A stretch of DNA of 64,000 bases from Prorocentrum cordatum (GCA_963575745.1 CAUYUJ010009580.1:322263-386262); one strand, 5' to 3'. Counted from the stretch's first letter, positions 41,914-52,636 are shown. Notes: generated by a model from the letters alone, not told the origin. Translations and numbers: made by a program.

Positions 41914-42060
41914 CCCTAAGGCGTCGTCCCTCTGGAGGTCGCCAAAGGGGTGTGGCATAAAGGGGTGTACGGTGCCAATCGTGGGAGATGGCGATGCCAC
42001 CTGCGATAAATCACATCGCCAAGAGTCCCCTGTATAGAAAATCAACACCACACTCCTTTA

Positions 42061-42235
42061 TTAAAACAGGGCTAGGATCGGGATAAATCGCTCCAGAGCG
42101 TTCCCGAGCGCTCTCAGAGCGTTCCGGAACGCTCTGGAGCGGCCGCGGCGCCAAATACATCCTCCAAACCCGCCGATTCTCAGAGATTTCGAGTTATCCC
42201 GATCCGATTTTGTCCCGATCTTCGCGTCGTTTTAA
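42061..42235. mobile_element. TIR-H element, copy 2
   Basis: Near-identical to 31,259-31,433, with a handful of substitutions. Same orientation. Confidence 0.85.
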
Positions 42236-42432
42236 ATTATTTATTTATTTATTGATTTATCCCAGGGCCTGCAGCTCCCTCGCGGCCAGCGGTCCAGCGG
42301 CGCCCGCGGCCTCCGCCGAGCCGCCGCCTGCGCGCGCGGCCGCTGCTGCCGCCCTGCCGCCTGTGGCCCATGGCGGGCGGGGGCCGCCCCAGGGAGGGAG
42401 GGAGGGAGGGGGGAGGGAAGGATGGGGAGGGG

Positions 42433-42581
42433 CCTCCTCCTCCTCCTCCTCCTCCTCCTCCTCCTCTCCTCCTCCTCCTCTTCCTCGTCATCATCATCCT
42501 CCTCCCTTCCTCCTCCTCCTCCTCCTCCTCTCCCTCCTCCTCCTCCTCCTCCTCCTCCTCCTCCTCCTCCTCCTCTCCTCC

Positions 42582-42669
<88 letters not shown>
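42433..42669. repeat. (TCC)n then (CAT)n microsatellite
   Basis: TCC-rich to about 42,580, then an uninterrupted CAT run to 42,669, followed by more TCC to 42,740. Confidence 0.95.
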
Positions 42670-42810
42670 TCATCCATCATCCTCCTCCTCCTCCTCCTGC
42701 TCCTCCTCATCCTCCTCCTCGTCCTCCTCCTCCTCCTCGAGCCACGACGAGCGGCTCTGCCCGACGACCACCGATCGGGAGCGCAGAGAATGCCGACCAG
42801 GGTGGGCATT

Positions 42811-42967
42811 TTTAACCAGCCTGGAACTTATCCGTATCCCCAAGATGGGCGAGCAAAAAGCGAGAACAGTCTTAGGGACAGGCCCTCAGAAACCGAGGGA
42901 ATCCTCAAGATCGGCATCGAGGCGAGGTGATGTCAAACATAGGGATAGGGATATGCTTCAAACTGGT
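42811..42967. mobile_element. TIR-M element, uninterrupted copy (empty site)
   Basis: AACCAGCCTGGAACTTATCC, CCCAAGATGGGCGAGCAAAA, AGCGAGAACAGTCTTAGGGA, GGGAATCCTCAAGATCGGCA and ATAGGGATATGCTTCAAACT with GGT. The ends are imperfect inverted copies. Its first ~37 bases match 44,257-44,297 and the remainder matches 53,127-53,241. It is therefore the continuous form of the element split by the retrotransposon. Confidence 0.8.
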
Positions 42968-43142
42968 ACTTATGTTTCAAACTGGTAAATTTCGTCCTGC
43001 GCGCCGCCAGCAAGGCCTGCCGGCGACGGGCACGTCGCCAGGCAGCACGGGCACGGGTACCGCGCAGCTCCTGCGGGCAGCCCTCGGCAGAGGCGGCCTC
43101 TCACGGCTGCTGCGCACGTGGACAAAAGCACTGTTGTTTTTT

Positions 43143-43306
43143 TGAAGGGGCCCTGGGACACACAAATAAATACACACAAATAAAAAGATGCCCCATGTTT
43201 TCCCATTTTTTCTGGGTTTCTGTCTTCCCCCCCACTTCCCATATTTTCCCATATTTTCTGGGGAGTTGGCGATTAATTGTGTCTGTGTGTTTCTTTTCCT
43301 CCTGAA
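43143..43306. mobile_element. TIR-B element, copy 3
   Basis: TGAAGGGGCCCTGGGACACA to GCGATTAATTGTGTCTGTGT and CCTCCTGA. Positions 43,307-43,607 show nothing recognised. Confidence 0.85.
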
Positions 43307-43607
43307 CTGCTGCTCTCTGTGCGAAGGCAACGCAACTCTGTTGAGAACACATGGGCTTCCCACATGCTTCCAAATGGACTTCGCCTTTCCAGGAAAAACA
43401 GCGCGCTTGTCTGAAAAGCTGTGGCTCCGTGGAAAGGGAGGCGCTTTCTGGCGTCAGGCGATCGCGCTGCATATGTGCATGCGCCGGTGGGCCCGAGGAG
43501 GGCCGGAAGAAGACCGGCAGCCCGACCCAGGGGCGCGCCCTCCAAAATAATTGCCGCGTGGGAGCGGCTGCACCGGGCGTGCCACGTCGCCTGGTGGGCA
43601 TCACCGC

Positions 43608-43812
43608 CTCGAAAGGTTGGAGGACTCAAAATAATCACCAGCACCACCACACGGGGTTGCCTCCACTGGGAGAGGGTGATTCTAGATTTCGGCGTTGGCG
43701 GCGTCCGCCTAGAAGCCCGAATATTACCACCACCACCGAGATTGGGAGCATCTTCCCTCAGTGGAGGCACACCGCCGATATTGGTGTCGGTGTCAAGCTC
43801 AAGGCCTCCGAA
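43608..43812. mobile_element. TIR-D element, copy 3
   Basis: GGTTGGAGGACTCAAAATAA and CACCAGCACCACCACACGG at the left; CAGTGGAGGCACACCGCCGA and TCAAGGCCTCCGAA at the right. Confidence 0.85.
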
Positions 43813-43993
43813 AAGAACGGACTCGAGCTCCAGGACCTCTGGATCGCTGCCCTTCGGCGAAGGGCAGCTGCAGAATGCCACGCGGGGACCAAAACGGAGG
43901 CCCGCCTCCGTAGAAGCCGGTTCAAACGACGAGGAAAGCCAATGAGAGGGGGGAATGGCGAACCGCTCACCCTGGCCGTGCCCCGGCCGTATG

Positions 43994-44159
43994 TGAAGGG
44001 GCCCCAGGACACACGAATAAATATACACAAATAATAAGATTCCCAATAGTTTCCCATATCTTCTGGGTTTTTGTCTTCCCCCCCACTTCCCATATTTTCC
44101 TACATTTTCTGGGGAGTCGAGGATTCATTGTGTCTGCGTGTGTGTTTTCCCCTCCTGAG
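43994..44159. mobile_element. TIR-B element, copy 4
   Basis: TGAAGGGGCCCCAGGACACA to GAGGATTCATTGTGTCTGCG and CCCCTCCTGA. About 140 bases from the left end of the retrotransposon. Confidence 0.85.
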
Positions 44160-44256
44160 TATGGGGAGGCAGCCGGGCCGCGCTCTGCGGCGGGGCAAGC
44201 AGCGAGAGGCGCCGCGACTACCACTCCGCTCGACGGAGGAGGGAGGAGGGCGGGAG

Positions 44257-44297
44257 TTACCAGCCTCGAACGTATCCCTACCCTTAAGATTGGCACG
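44257..44297. mobile_element. TIR-M element, left piece split by the retrotransposon
   Basis: TTACCAGCCTCGAACGTATC, CCTACCCTTAAGATTGGCAC and G. It corresponds to 42,812-42,852 of the uninterrupted copy; the rest resumes at 53,127. Confidence 0.75.
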
Positions 44298-44426
44298 GAG
44301 AAGTCGCGTCGAGGCTGGGCCCGCGCTAACGCAGGGCACAACCGTCGACTGGCGCAGGCCCAGGCCAGGCGGTGGGGTGAGCGCGAGTCGGCGTCGCGGA
44401 GCCGAGCAACCTCGCCGACGCCTCCC
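44298..44426 (-). repeat. split direct repeat B2 (3' end of the retrotransposon)
   Basis: 129 bases, identical to 44,728-44,856. It forms the outer 3' terminus. A 91-base spacer (44,427-44,517) separates it from A2. Confidence 0.9.
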
Positions 44427-44517
44427 CCAAGCCTGGCGCTGGGTCAGCCCAGCCTCGACACAACTAGCAGCCACTGCGACGCCAGCGCGCTCGCGCAGCA
44501 GGGTCGGGCGGGTGGGG

Positions 44518-44727
44518 AAAAACGCATCCCGCCAGCGGGACGGCCACGCGTGAGACAAATCCCATTCACCTGCGACGAGAACGCGCTCGCGGGCGCGCAG
44601 GGTGGGGATCCGCCTCAGCCGTGAATAGCCGTCCCGCAGCATTAGAGACAAGCAAGAAGATAGCCAATAGGGGCCACGACGCTCGCGCGACTTCTCCCCG
44701 CGCTCAAATGCTGCCCAGAGCGCCCAT
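44518..44727 (-). repeat. split direct repeat A2
   Basis: 210 bases, no difference from A1 found on reading base by base. It directly abuts B1 at 44,727/44,728, as in PAT/Ngaro elements. Confidence 0.9.
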
Positions 44728-44856
44728 GAGAAGTCGCGTCGAGGCTGGGCCCGCGCTAACGCAGGGCACAACCGTCGACTGGCGCAGGCCCAGGCCAGGC
44801 GGTGGGGTGAGCGCGAGTCGGCGTCGCGGAGCCGAGCAACCTCGCCGACGCCTCCC
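44728..44856 (-). repeat. split direct repeat B1
   Basis: 129 bases from GGGAGGCGTCGGCGAGG to GACGCGACTTCTC (minus sense), identical to B2. It lies just downstream of the recombinase region. Confidence 0.9.
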
Positions 44857-45099
44857 GATGCATGCTCGGCGGAACGACGCCCAAGCGCGCTCTAAGCAGA
44901 CCGCAGATGCCTGGTCTGCTTGACTCACGGCCTGGGCGGCCCCTGCACCGCTTCCGCGGCGATCGGCGCGTCCTGCGCGCCACGCGCCGCCGCGGAGCCC
45001 CGACCCCGATGCCTGCAGGGCGGCGCCTCGTCGGAATCGGAGTGCGCGATCTCGGCTTCTGCCGCCAGCACCATGGCTCGCGTCTTTGCGGCCGGGTAC

Positions 45100-46430
45100 C
45101 TGTGCGCCGCCAAGCGCCGCGCCCTCGCGACCCAGGCAGCGCGGCCGCGCCCCCTGTCGGAATGGAGTGCCCGAACGCGGCCACAGATCTCCAACCCCCT
45201 TCGAAGAACAGCGCTGCTGGCCCCCCGGTGCGGAGTGCCTGCGTGCGAGAGACACGAACTGCGCGCGGGCCCTGGGTAGGCAGGGGACGGCAAGGGGGGC
45301 CCATGCCTGGTCGGCCCGGCCGCGCCTGAAGCAATGCGCCCCCCACTCCAATGCCCTATGGAGCCCGAGGTGGGCAGCGGCGAGCTTGACGCAAGCCAGC
45401 CCGTCCACGTAAGAGACGCCCGGCAGGAGCTGCTCGCCGGGCCGGAGCGAATGCCGAATGATGCAGACCGCACACAATCGTTTGCCCTGGAGCTGGCATA
45501 CGCATACCCTCCAGACCTCGCGATGCGGGGAGCCCGGGGCGCGCCCCGCCGCGCGCGCGCGCTCGGCCCGCCGGGTCGGGAGCCACTCTCCCCTTCCGCT
45601 GGCGGAATTGCACCTGCACCTGGTGCTTTCCTTCGTCTACGTGGAGCGAGACGGCACTATGCCCAGGCGCATTCAGCCCCACTACTTCGGAGCCGAAGCG
45701 CAAGCAGAACTGCCAGCATATGACGAAAGCGCCAGCCATATCGCCGCGCCCGATCTGCCAAACGCCAGGCCCGCGGGCCGGCACGCACGGCAAGCCGCTT
45801 AGTTAGGAAGAGCGCGCGGCCGCGCCTCGCGCAGCCAATCCAACATCGCGCGCACGTTTTCGGCCGTGGCGCGCGCACGAAATCTTTGCGCACCAGGCGG
45901 TTCCGCCTGCCGCCGATATCATGGGCTCGCGGCCGACGCGCGCGGAGGCCGTACCTTTCGGGCACCGAATACCAGGGTCCGCGTGTCCGCCAAAGACCCT
46001 GTGTCTGCGCGGAGCAGATGCAGGACTGAGCGAATGCCCTGCAAATAGTTCGACAGGGTCCCCGGGCGGCGACAGAGCGCCACCATCATGTCCCGCGCGA
46101 TGGCGCACGGCGGCCAGGGCGGGACGCCTGCCGCATCGCACGCCTGGCCGTACAACTCCACCGCCGAGGCATACGGGTATGCCGAGAGCTTCCACGCGTG
46201 GAATTCTCGCCACAGCGCGGCCATCTGGATGCGGCGCATGCACTCCAGTCCTGCTCCTGACACCCGCAATTCCTCGGCGCGCCGACGAGGTGTTCCTGGC
46301 ACCCGCCGCACGCCGATGTCCTGCCTCGCGCGCACCTCCCGCGGAATGCCGCCTTCGCTTATGAATATCGCGGGCGGAGCCTGGAGTTTCGTCAGCTGGC
46401 GGATTGCCTCTGCCAGCATCGGCGGCGCTG
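45100..46430 (-). pseudogene. tyrosine recombinase of the retrotransposon, frameshifted, nucleophile lost
   Basis: The N-terminal SAM-like core-binding domain is seen at about 46,300-46,030 (LWREFHAWKLSAYPYASAVE, then ALCRRPGTLSNYLQGIRSVL). The catalytic part follows in other frames. Box I has Arg in CLRFGSEVVGL (Arg at 45,700). H-x-x-R is GAHCFRRGRA (His at 45,336, Arg at 45,327). The last box is GGWRSVAAFGHSI near 45,197-45,159. In DIRS-type recombinases that box reads W-x-S-x-A-F-x-x-Y-I with the nucleophilic Tyr; here Ser (TCC, 45,166-45,164) is at that place, with His beside it. The frame changes at least twice between boxes. Known role of the family: joining the circular cDNA to the target. 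This copy is predicted inactive. Confidence 0.7.
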
Positions 46431-47149
46431 GTACCTCCGCGCCGCGCGCGGTGCACGAGGACGGTGGCGCCGCGCGGTGGTGCCTGCCGTGCCTGCCTTG
46501 CCGCTGAGAGCAACGCGAGGGCTTCTTGAGGCGTCAAACCCCCGCCGGGCCGGCGTTTCGCGCGCAAGCCCGGTGCCGGTGCCGGGCACTTGGCCGCTTT
46601 CTCGAGTAACGTTTCCGCCGCCTTCGCGCCCACGGGGCAGCGGGCGGCGGCCGGCCTTGCTTGCTCCGCCGGATGGGGCGGAGTGGCGCGCGCGCGCGCT
46701 CGACCTGGGAGAGCGATACCGCTGCATCGTCCTCCCGGGGCCGCTTTGCCTTTTCGTGGGTCAGCTTACGCGCGTGAGTAATAAGCGTCACGGTGAAGCA
46801 CTCTGACCACTCCCGGAGGCACGGGAAAACTCCCCTCGCCTCCTTCGCCGTGAATCCGGACAGGTCGGGGGGACACGCCGCTCCTTCGGCTGCGAGCACG
46901 GATGTCAGACACTGCAGAGCTTCCGCGCCTACCGGATGCGAATCATTTTCGGGCGTCCACCGCGACGCGTGTGACAAGCACGCAAGCATGGCGCCCGCGG
47001 GCCCCCTCTCGCGGCGGGCCTGGTCGTCACGCGCTCGCCGCGCAAGCCTTTGCGCCCCCTACAAATTGCCCCGTGCTACTTGCTATGCATGCCCGCGCGA
47101 ATGCCAGGGCGCCGCGCGGGGCCATGGCCACGCCACTCGGGTGAAGCCC
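46431..47149 (-). other. linker between RNase H and recombinase
   Basis: No named domain. The most protein-like stretch in the sense orientation is about 46,990-46,690 (CLTSVLAAEGAACPPDLSGF, then LREWSECFTVTLITHARKLT), followed by a basic Arg/Lys-rich part. It may be the N-terminal extension of the recombinase protein. Confidence 0.4.
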
Positions 47150-47790
47150 TCGCGGTGCATGGCCGCAATCGCGGCCGCCTTCGTGGCGGGCCGCGTAGGG
47201 GCGTCTGCCACGTTGAGCGCGGATGGCACATACCACGCGCTCAGGAGGCACCGCGCGGTCGCTGCTGCGAACCAAATATCTGCCACGAGCGCGTTATAAT
47301 CTGCCTGGCGCGAGGTCCCGCGTAGGAGCACCCCGAGCGCGGCCTGGCGCGGTCAGCGGGGCATCGCACGGGCAGCTCGGCGACCCGCGCCCGGCCGCGC
47401 CTTCGAATCGACAAACAACACGATTTCCGCATCGCGCAGCGTCGCGAACAAATGATGCAAGGCGCAAACGGCCGCGACGAGTTCCCATGCCGCGACCTCT
47501 CGCAACACGGCGGGTTGTCCGCCAGGCTACGCGTGGCCGGGGCGCCCCCGCCTGCGTCTTGCGGTGCTTCGTCCACCGCTTGATCGACGAAGGCACGTCA
47601 GCCGCTGCATAGCGCTTACCGCTGGGCCCAATGATGACCCACGCGAGCCTGCGGAGGCGGGGCGGGCCGGGCAATGCGGGCGCCGTTCCAAACAGGCGCG
47701 CGCGTATGTCGCCTGCCGCCGCCCGTCGCGTCGGAATAGACGAGGTAGCGTGGCCGCTCCGGGGTCACCCGCAGGGGCACCGCTCGTTCC
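47150..47790 (-). pseudogene. RNase H domain of the retrotransposon, frameshifted
   Basis: Three catalytic-type segments appear in order on the minus strand. YLVYSDATGGG (Asp, near 47,735) comes first. VLREVAAWELVAAVCAL (Glu, near 47,490) and VLFVDSKA (Asp, near 47,415) follow. The terminal AWYVPSALNVADAPTRP (47,235-47,188) is the W-x-P-S-x-x-N-x-A-D motif of retroelement RNase H. The segments lie in different frames. Known role: removal of RNA from the RNA-DNA hybrid. Confidence 0.75.
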
Positions 47791-47849
47791 GGCGCGCTCC
47801 GGAGGAAGCGCAGCCACCATTCCAATGCCCCGCGGAGCCGCGACTTCAA

Positions 47850-49273
47850 CCTCCATCCCCGCTGCTGCGCGTGCCAGAACAGCGGGGCGAGGTATACCCG
47901 GGCACCTGCCGTCGCTCTCGCGCGCGCGCGTCGCTCGCGCGCGGGAGCTTGGGCGTGCCTCTGCCGAACACCGCAGAGGAGCCCCATCCGAGTCTGCCGG
48001 CAAGTTTTGATGCCGCCGCCGGCGACATTCTCCCTGCCTCCAGCACCCACTCGATCTCTTGGATCCATTTGTGGCGCTTGTCGCCACCGATCGCGAATAC
48101 TAACGAGAGCTCATCGCCCGATCCGCGCACTTCCGCGTCGACGCCGAGCACAGTGGCCCTCGGCTCGGCAACAACGCGTTTGCCGGCGTCCAGGCGCCAG
48201 CCCAAAAGGTCTTCGACGACCGCCCTCAGGACCTCTGCGGCATCGCGGGGGCCGCCCGTGCCGGGCCCCCTGTCCGCGTCGGCCCGGAACAGATCGTCCA
48301 CGAATCGGCCCGAAGCGAGCGAGAACAGCTTGGCAAGGATGGCCTGCCGCGCTCGCGGGGCGCTCGCCGTGCCGCCGCGGCGCTCGCGCCTCGCGCCTGG
48401 AGCGCCGCCCCAACGCGGTCCCAAGCGCATCCGCTGCCCACGGCGCCGAAGGGGCAGCTCAAGAGTTGCAGACAGTAGCCCTCGCGGGCTCCCTTGGCCC
48501 ATGCCGAATGGGCCAACGGGAGGTCGGCGCCTCGCACGGGCAACGTTTTGTAAGCACCGATGAAATCTTCTTTGCTCAGCACCGGCGCGCCGGCCGCGGC
48601 CGCGATCCGCGCCAGCTCGACCAGGGCATCGAGAGAATCCACCCTACGCGCGGTCGCGGCGACACGGGAGAGCGGACAGCGCGCGCGAGGGGCGGGGGGG
48701 GGGGGGAAAGGGCCCGCCTGCACCTCTCGGCTGCGGCGGCGCAGTCATTAACGCCCGTGGCAGTGAAATCGTCGATCGCGCGTACCTGGACGCGTTGGCT
48801 CCCGGCGCGGCGCCCAGGGGAGGGGGCGGTGCATGCCGCGGCGAATGCGCCATTCCTTGCGTATCCATTCTTCCAACTTCCAGCGCCATCCCTCGTCTAC
48901 AGGGAATCGCGGGTTTAACACCGCCCCGCGTGGCAGGTCGGACAACCGGACCCACGCTGCCTGGCCCGCGGCCACCTGCACGCTCGCGGACGTCGCAGCA
49001 TGGGCGACTGCCCCCGCTGGCTTGCGCGGCGCGCGCCTCTTCGTATGCTTTATCATGCAAAATCTGGGTGACTTCCGCGTCGGCCCCCAGATCCCGAGAC
49101 ACGCGCTCGAGGGTGGCGGCGTTCAAAGTGTCCGCTCGGCTGCGCAACTCGGATGGGCATTCGGCTCCCTTGGGGGTCACGGGCGCGTTCATGCCCGAGC
49201 GCGGCAGGACCCCCACTAGCGGGAAGCCCCGCTCCAAGTCACGCGTCAAATTCTCGTCGGACGCCTCAAGCAC
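47850..49273 (-). pseudogene. reverse transcriptase of the retrotransposon, frameshifted
   Basis: An open frame from 49,273 begins near DLERGFPLVGVLPRSG, an N-terminal element common in dinoflagellate DIRS-type RT. VRAIDDFTATGVNDCA (48,785-48,738) matches fingers motif 1. SKEDFIGAYKTLPV is palm motif A with its Asp. LSCPFGAVGSGCAWDRVGAA is motif B. GRFVDDLFRAD is motif C (x-x-D-D). WRLDAGKRVVAEPRATVLGV follows as motif D/E-like, and AASKLAGRLGWGSSAVFGR is the thumb/connection. Motif 1, motif A and motif C are in three different frames. One shift coincides with a 12-base homopolymer near 48,695-48,710. All catalytic residues seen are intact. Confidence 0.8.
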
Positions 49274-49333
49274 GGAGCCGCGCCCCGCTGTCGCGCGCGC
49301 GCGCTGCGTCGCTGGTCACCCCAGCAGCTTGCA

Positions 49334-49999
49334 TCATTTCGGCCAAAAGCAACAAGTTCTTGTCAGGCCCAAGGACGGAGCGCACATGCCATGGTAACTT
49401 CGCATAGCGTGCCTCGCCCGACCGCGCTCTCCGCCGGTGCTTCGCGGTAGCGGCGTGCCGGGCGGCGCCTTCCATTCTGAAGCCGTCACACGTTTGCGCT
49501 CTCGCCAAAATTGCAACGCCGCCTCGCGCCTCTCTTGCAAGAGTGCGTCGCTCGTCTGGCTCGCCGCCACCGCCGCATCGCGCTCAGGTCCCGCAAGCGG
49601 CGCTATCTCGCGGACCCGCGGCAAGTGTGCCGCCCAGGCGGCGTGGCAAAGAGGGCTCATGCCCGCCCTCTTGTCTTCGTCGTCGAGCAACGCATCCACG
49701 GCGGCTTTGATCTGCGCGCGCGCGCTTCGCGGCTCCGCCCCCGTAGAGCGGCGGGCAAGGGCCTCTTCAAATGCGCAGCCGGCATCGTGGATTTGCTGGG
49801 GGCAAAGGTCGCCGCCCCCGCCTTCGGCGCCGTCGTCGGAATCAACATCCGCGTCCTGCGCTGCGCTCGCCGCGGGCGGGGCGGTCTCGCGCGCGGCGCA
49901 CTGGCGGCGCCTCCTGCCCCTCGGGCGACGGCCCGCGCCACGCTGCGCCCTCACCGCTGTCGGCAGGGTGCAATGGGGAGGCCCCGTCGTCTGCATCAC
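49334..49999 (-). CDS. retrotransposon region of unknown function, open frame of 221 codons
   Basis: Between the Gag-like part and the RT. Acidic start (DVDSDDGAEGGG), then QIKAAVDALLDDEDKRAGMS with PLCHAAWAAHLPRV, loosely ankyrin-like in spacing. Then a charged helical stretch (ALLQERREAALQFWRERKRV). No protease motif (D-T/S-G) seen. The first ATG is arbitrary; it may be the N-terminal part of the RT polyprotein. Confidence 0.45.
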   Translation of the reverse strand: MMQTTGPPHCTLPTAVRAQRGAGRRPRGRRRRQCAARETAPPAASAAQDADVDSDDGAEGGGGDLCPQQIHDAGCAFEEALARRSTGAEPRSARAQIKAAVDALLDDEDKRAGMSPLCHAAWAAHLPRVREIAPLAGPERDAAVAASQTSDALLQERREAALQFWRERKRVTASEWKAPPGTPLPRSTGGERGRARHAMRSYHGMCAPSLGLTRTCCFWPK

Positions 50000-50099
50000 T
50001 GGCTGGCGCGGCGCCCCCGCGGGGGGGCGCGCGCGCGCGCGCGGAGCGCGCCTCGGGCGGGCGAATAATTAGCATGCACAGCGCCGGCGCCCTGGCTTC

Positions 50100-51771
50100 A
50101 CCACCGCCAGGACTCCTTTCGCTCAGGCTTGTGCCACGAGCTCCCCGCGTCCTTGGGAGCCCCTCCCTTGCCGGCCTTTCCGCTCCCCTTCTTGCTGAAG
50201 GTATCGCGGCGGGGGCTGCGCGAGCGCTGGCGGAGGACAGGGCTCACCGGGGTCCGTGGCTTCGCCGCCTCGCGCGCCGCGACGCGTGCTCGCGCTCGCG
50301 GGGCGCGCACGCGCGGGCTCGCGCCTGGTCGCGCCGGTCGTTGCCGCCTTTCTTGCCCCCGCCCTTGGCGAACGCCGCCTGGCGGTCCGACTGCTGGACT
50401 CTCTCCTACAGCGCGCAGCGCGATGCACGATGCCAGGGCGGCGGCCACTCAAAAGCGCTGCGCTCCTTGGCGGCGCGCAGAATGTCCCGCGACAACGCAG
50501 TGAACGAGGCCGTCGCATCCTCGTCGCCGTGTTCCAGGTCTTTCGCCACTTTCTGGCGGAGAAGCAAATCGCACGTGTAGGAAACCTGGACGCGGCGCGG
50601 GCTCCCGCGCGCGGCTCCCTGGGCATCGGGCCCGCCGCTCCGCGGACGCGCCTTGACGCCCCCGTGCTCCTCGCTCACGCGCGCGAGCTGGTACATGTAT
50701 CCCAATAGCACGACGGGATCAAACACTTTGGACAGGATGCAGCGAAGCCCCCACTCCATTACGTGGGCCTCGCGCCACGGGGCGCGCGTGGGCGCGCGCG
50801 CTGCGCTGCGTCGCGCGCGACCTGGAAGTGCGCATAACCGAGAAAATCCATTCGGTCCAGGGCCGCACCCGCGCGGTTCGCCGCGGTGACGGCCGACGCG
50901 CGATCGCGCCACGAGCCCGCCCCCGCCGGCACCGAGTCCAGCTTCGGCATTCGCGCCCATTGGGGCTCGCAGCGGTCCTGCGCGCGGAGCAATCGGCGAA
51001 ACGGAAGCTTGTCATTGCACGTGCCGCCGAGCAAGGAGCCTGCAGGCTCTCGCCCTCGGCGCTCCCAATGTACGAGCGGCCATGGGACTGGGCCGTCCGG
51101 CCCGCGGCCGCGAATTTGCGCATCGACTCCTCGGTCGGCAATCCCTCACGGGGGAACTTGCCGAGCCAGACCTCGCGCACGCGGTCCTGCCGAGGCGCGT
51201 ATCCCCGAACAATGCCGCCCGCGCATGCGAAAACGCGGCGCGCCTCCATGGCAAACGCCAGCGGCTTCTCCCGCTTTTCTTCGAGCAATTCCTTGCTGGC
51301 CTTCACGTATTCTTCCATTGCCGCCGCAATCCGCGTCGTCTCCTCCGCGGGCTTGGCGGCCGCCTCCGCCGGGGCCGATTGCTGACCCTCCTGGCGGCAC
51401 GCCGTGCGGCGGCCCGCGTCCTCGCGCACCAACGGGGCGGGGGCCTTCCGCCCGAAGGCTTCCATCGCTCGCGACTGCGTCCGCAGCGCCATATTGATGC
51501 GGCACGGCTTAATCGCGAAATCGCGCCACTCCGCGGACGAATCGCCCGCAAACGGCTTCGCGCCTGGCTTCAGGGCCGCAATCAACATATCGCGCATGGC
51601 CGCATCCGAAAAATCAATCGGGCGGACCGCCCCGATCGCTTCGGCCATCAGGCGCGCGACCGTGGTGCGCAGCACCAGCTCGGGAGCTGGCGACGCGCCC
51701 CCCTCCGCCGCGTTGGCCGCTGCGACGAAGAGGACCCAATCGGCCTTGCGCGCCGCTGCGAGTGGGCTCAT
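50100..51771 (-). pseudogene. Gag-like region of the retrotransposon, in several frames
   Basis: Starts GMSPLAAARKADWVLFVAAA in one frame. It continues through KASKELLEEKREKPLAFAME and CAGGIVRGYAPRQDRVREVW to about 51,040. It moves to a second frame (KLPFRRLLRAQDRCEPQWAR, then LDRMDFLGYAHFQVARDAA) to about 50,800, and a third (HVMEWGLRCILSKVFDPVVL, then VSYTCDLLLRQKVAKDLEHG) to about 50,450. The end is strongly basic (RSRSPRRDTFSKKGSGKAGK). Length, position before RT and basic tail fit a Gag/nucleocapsid; there is no CCHC knuckle. Upstream, ARSDIVELLGDLPAGAF (about 51,880-51,830) may belong to the same protein, with a shift in the CG run at 51,795-51,806. Confidence 0.5.
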
Positions 51772-51974
51772 GCCCGCGGTAGACGCACGGAGACGCGCGC
51801 GCGCGCCCTGATGGCATTTTTGTCGGTGCCGAATGCGCCAGCAGGCAGATCGCCAAGCAACTCAACGATGTCTGAGCGAGCCAGCGCCATGGATGCTGCG
51901 CGCGCGTCGGAAAGCGCCGTGCACGTACCCCCCTCGGCGTCCTTATCGCGCGCTGGCGGTTGCACATGACATAA

Positions 51975-52545
51975 CCCGCAGGCACCCAGCGCAAGAGGGC
52001 AGGCAAACGCACGCCGCAGGCATACTGCGCACCGGGGCTGACAGGCAGCATCCGCAGGCACACTGCGCACTGGGCCGGCATACGGCAACCGCAGGCGTAC
52101 TGCGTACAAGGGCCGGCACACGGCACACACTTGCAGGCATACTGCAACGCACGCAGGCATACTGCGCTATGGGGGGGGGGCCGGCATACGGCACTCGCAG
52201 GCATACTGCGCTCAATGGCCGGCATACGGCGCCCACTTGCAGGCATACAGCCGCACGCGCAGGCATACTGCGGAGAGGGGCTGACAGGCAGCAATCGCAG
52301 GCATACTGCGTACAGGGCCGGCATTCGGCATTCGCAGGCACACTGCGCACAATGGCCGGCATACGGCACACACTGCAGGCATACTGCACAGAGGAACGAT
52401 TGCCGGCGTACGGCATCCGCAGGCATACTGCGCACAAGGGACCAGCATACGGCGCGCACTTGCAGTACAGCGCAGGGGACAAGTGGCCGGCATACGGCAT
52501 CCGCAGGCATACTGCGCACTGGGTCGGCATTCGGCCCAGGATGAC
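51975..52545. repeat. ~37-bp tandem array in the retrotransposon 5' leader
   Basis: Units like GCCGGCATACGGCACTCGCA with GGCATACTGCGCACA recur about 15 times with length and base variation. It lies between A1 and the Gag-like region in sense orientation and holds no stable frame. Confidence 0.85.
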
Positions 52546-52636
52546 CCGTACTCATGTGTGTCCTGACCTTCGAGCCGCAAAACCGACGAGGGACGTAGGT
52601 GCTCTCCACGAAGTAGACGCGCGGACCTGTGGGGGA

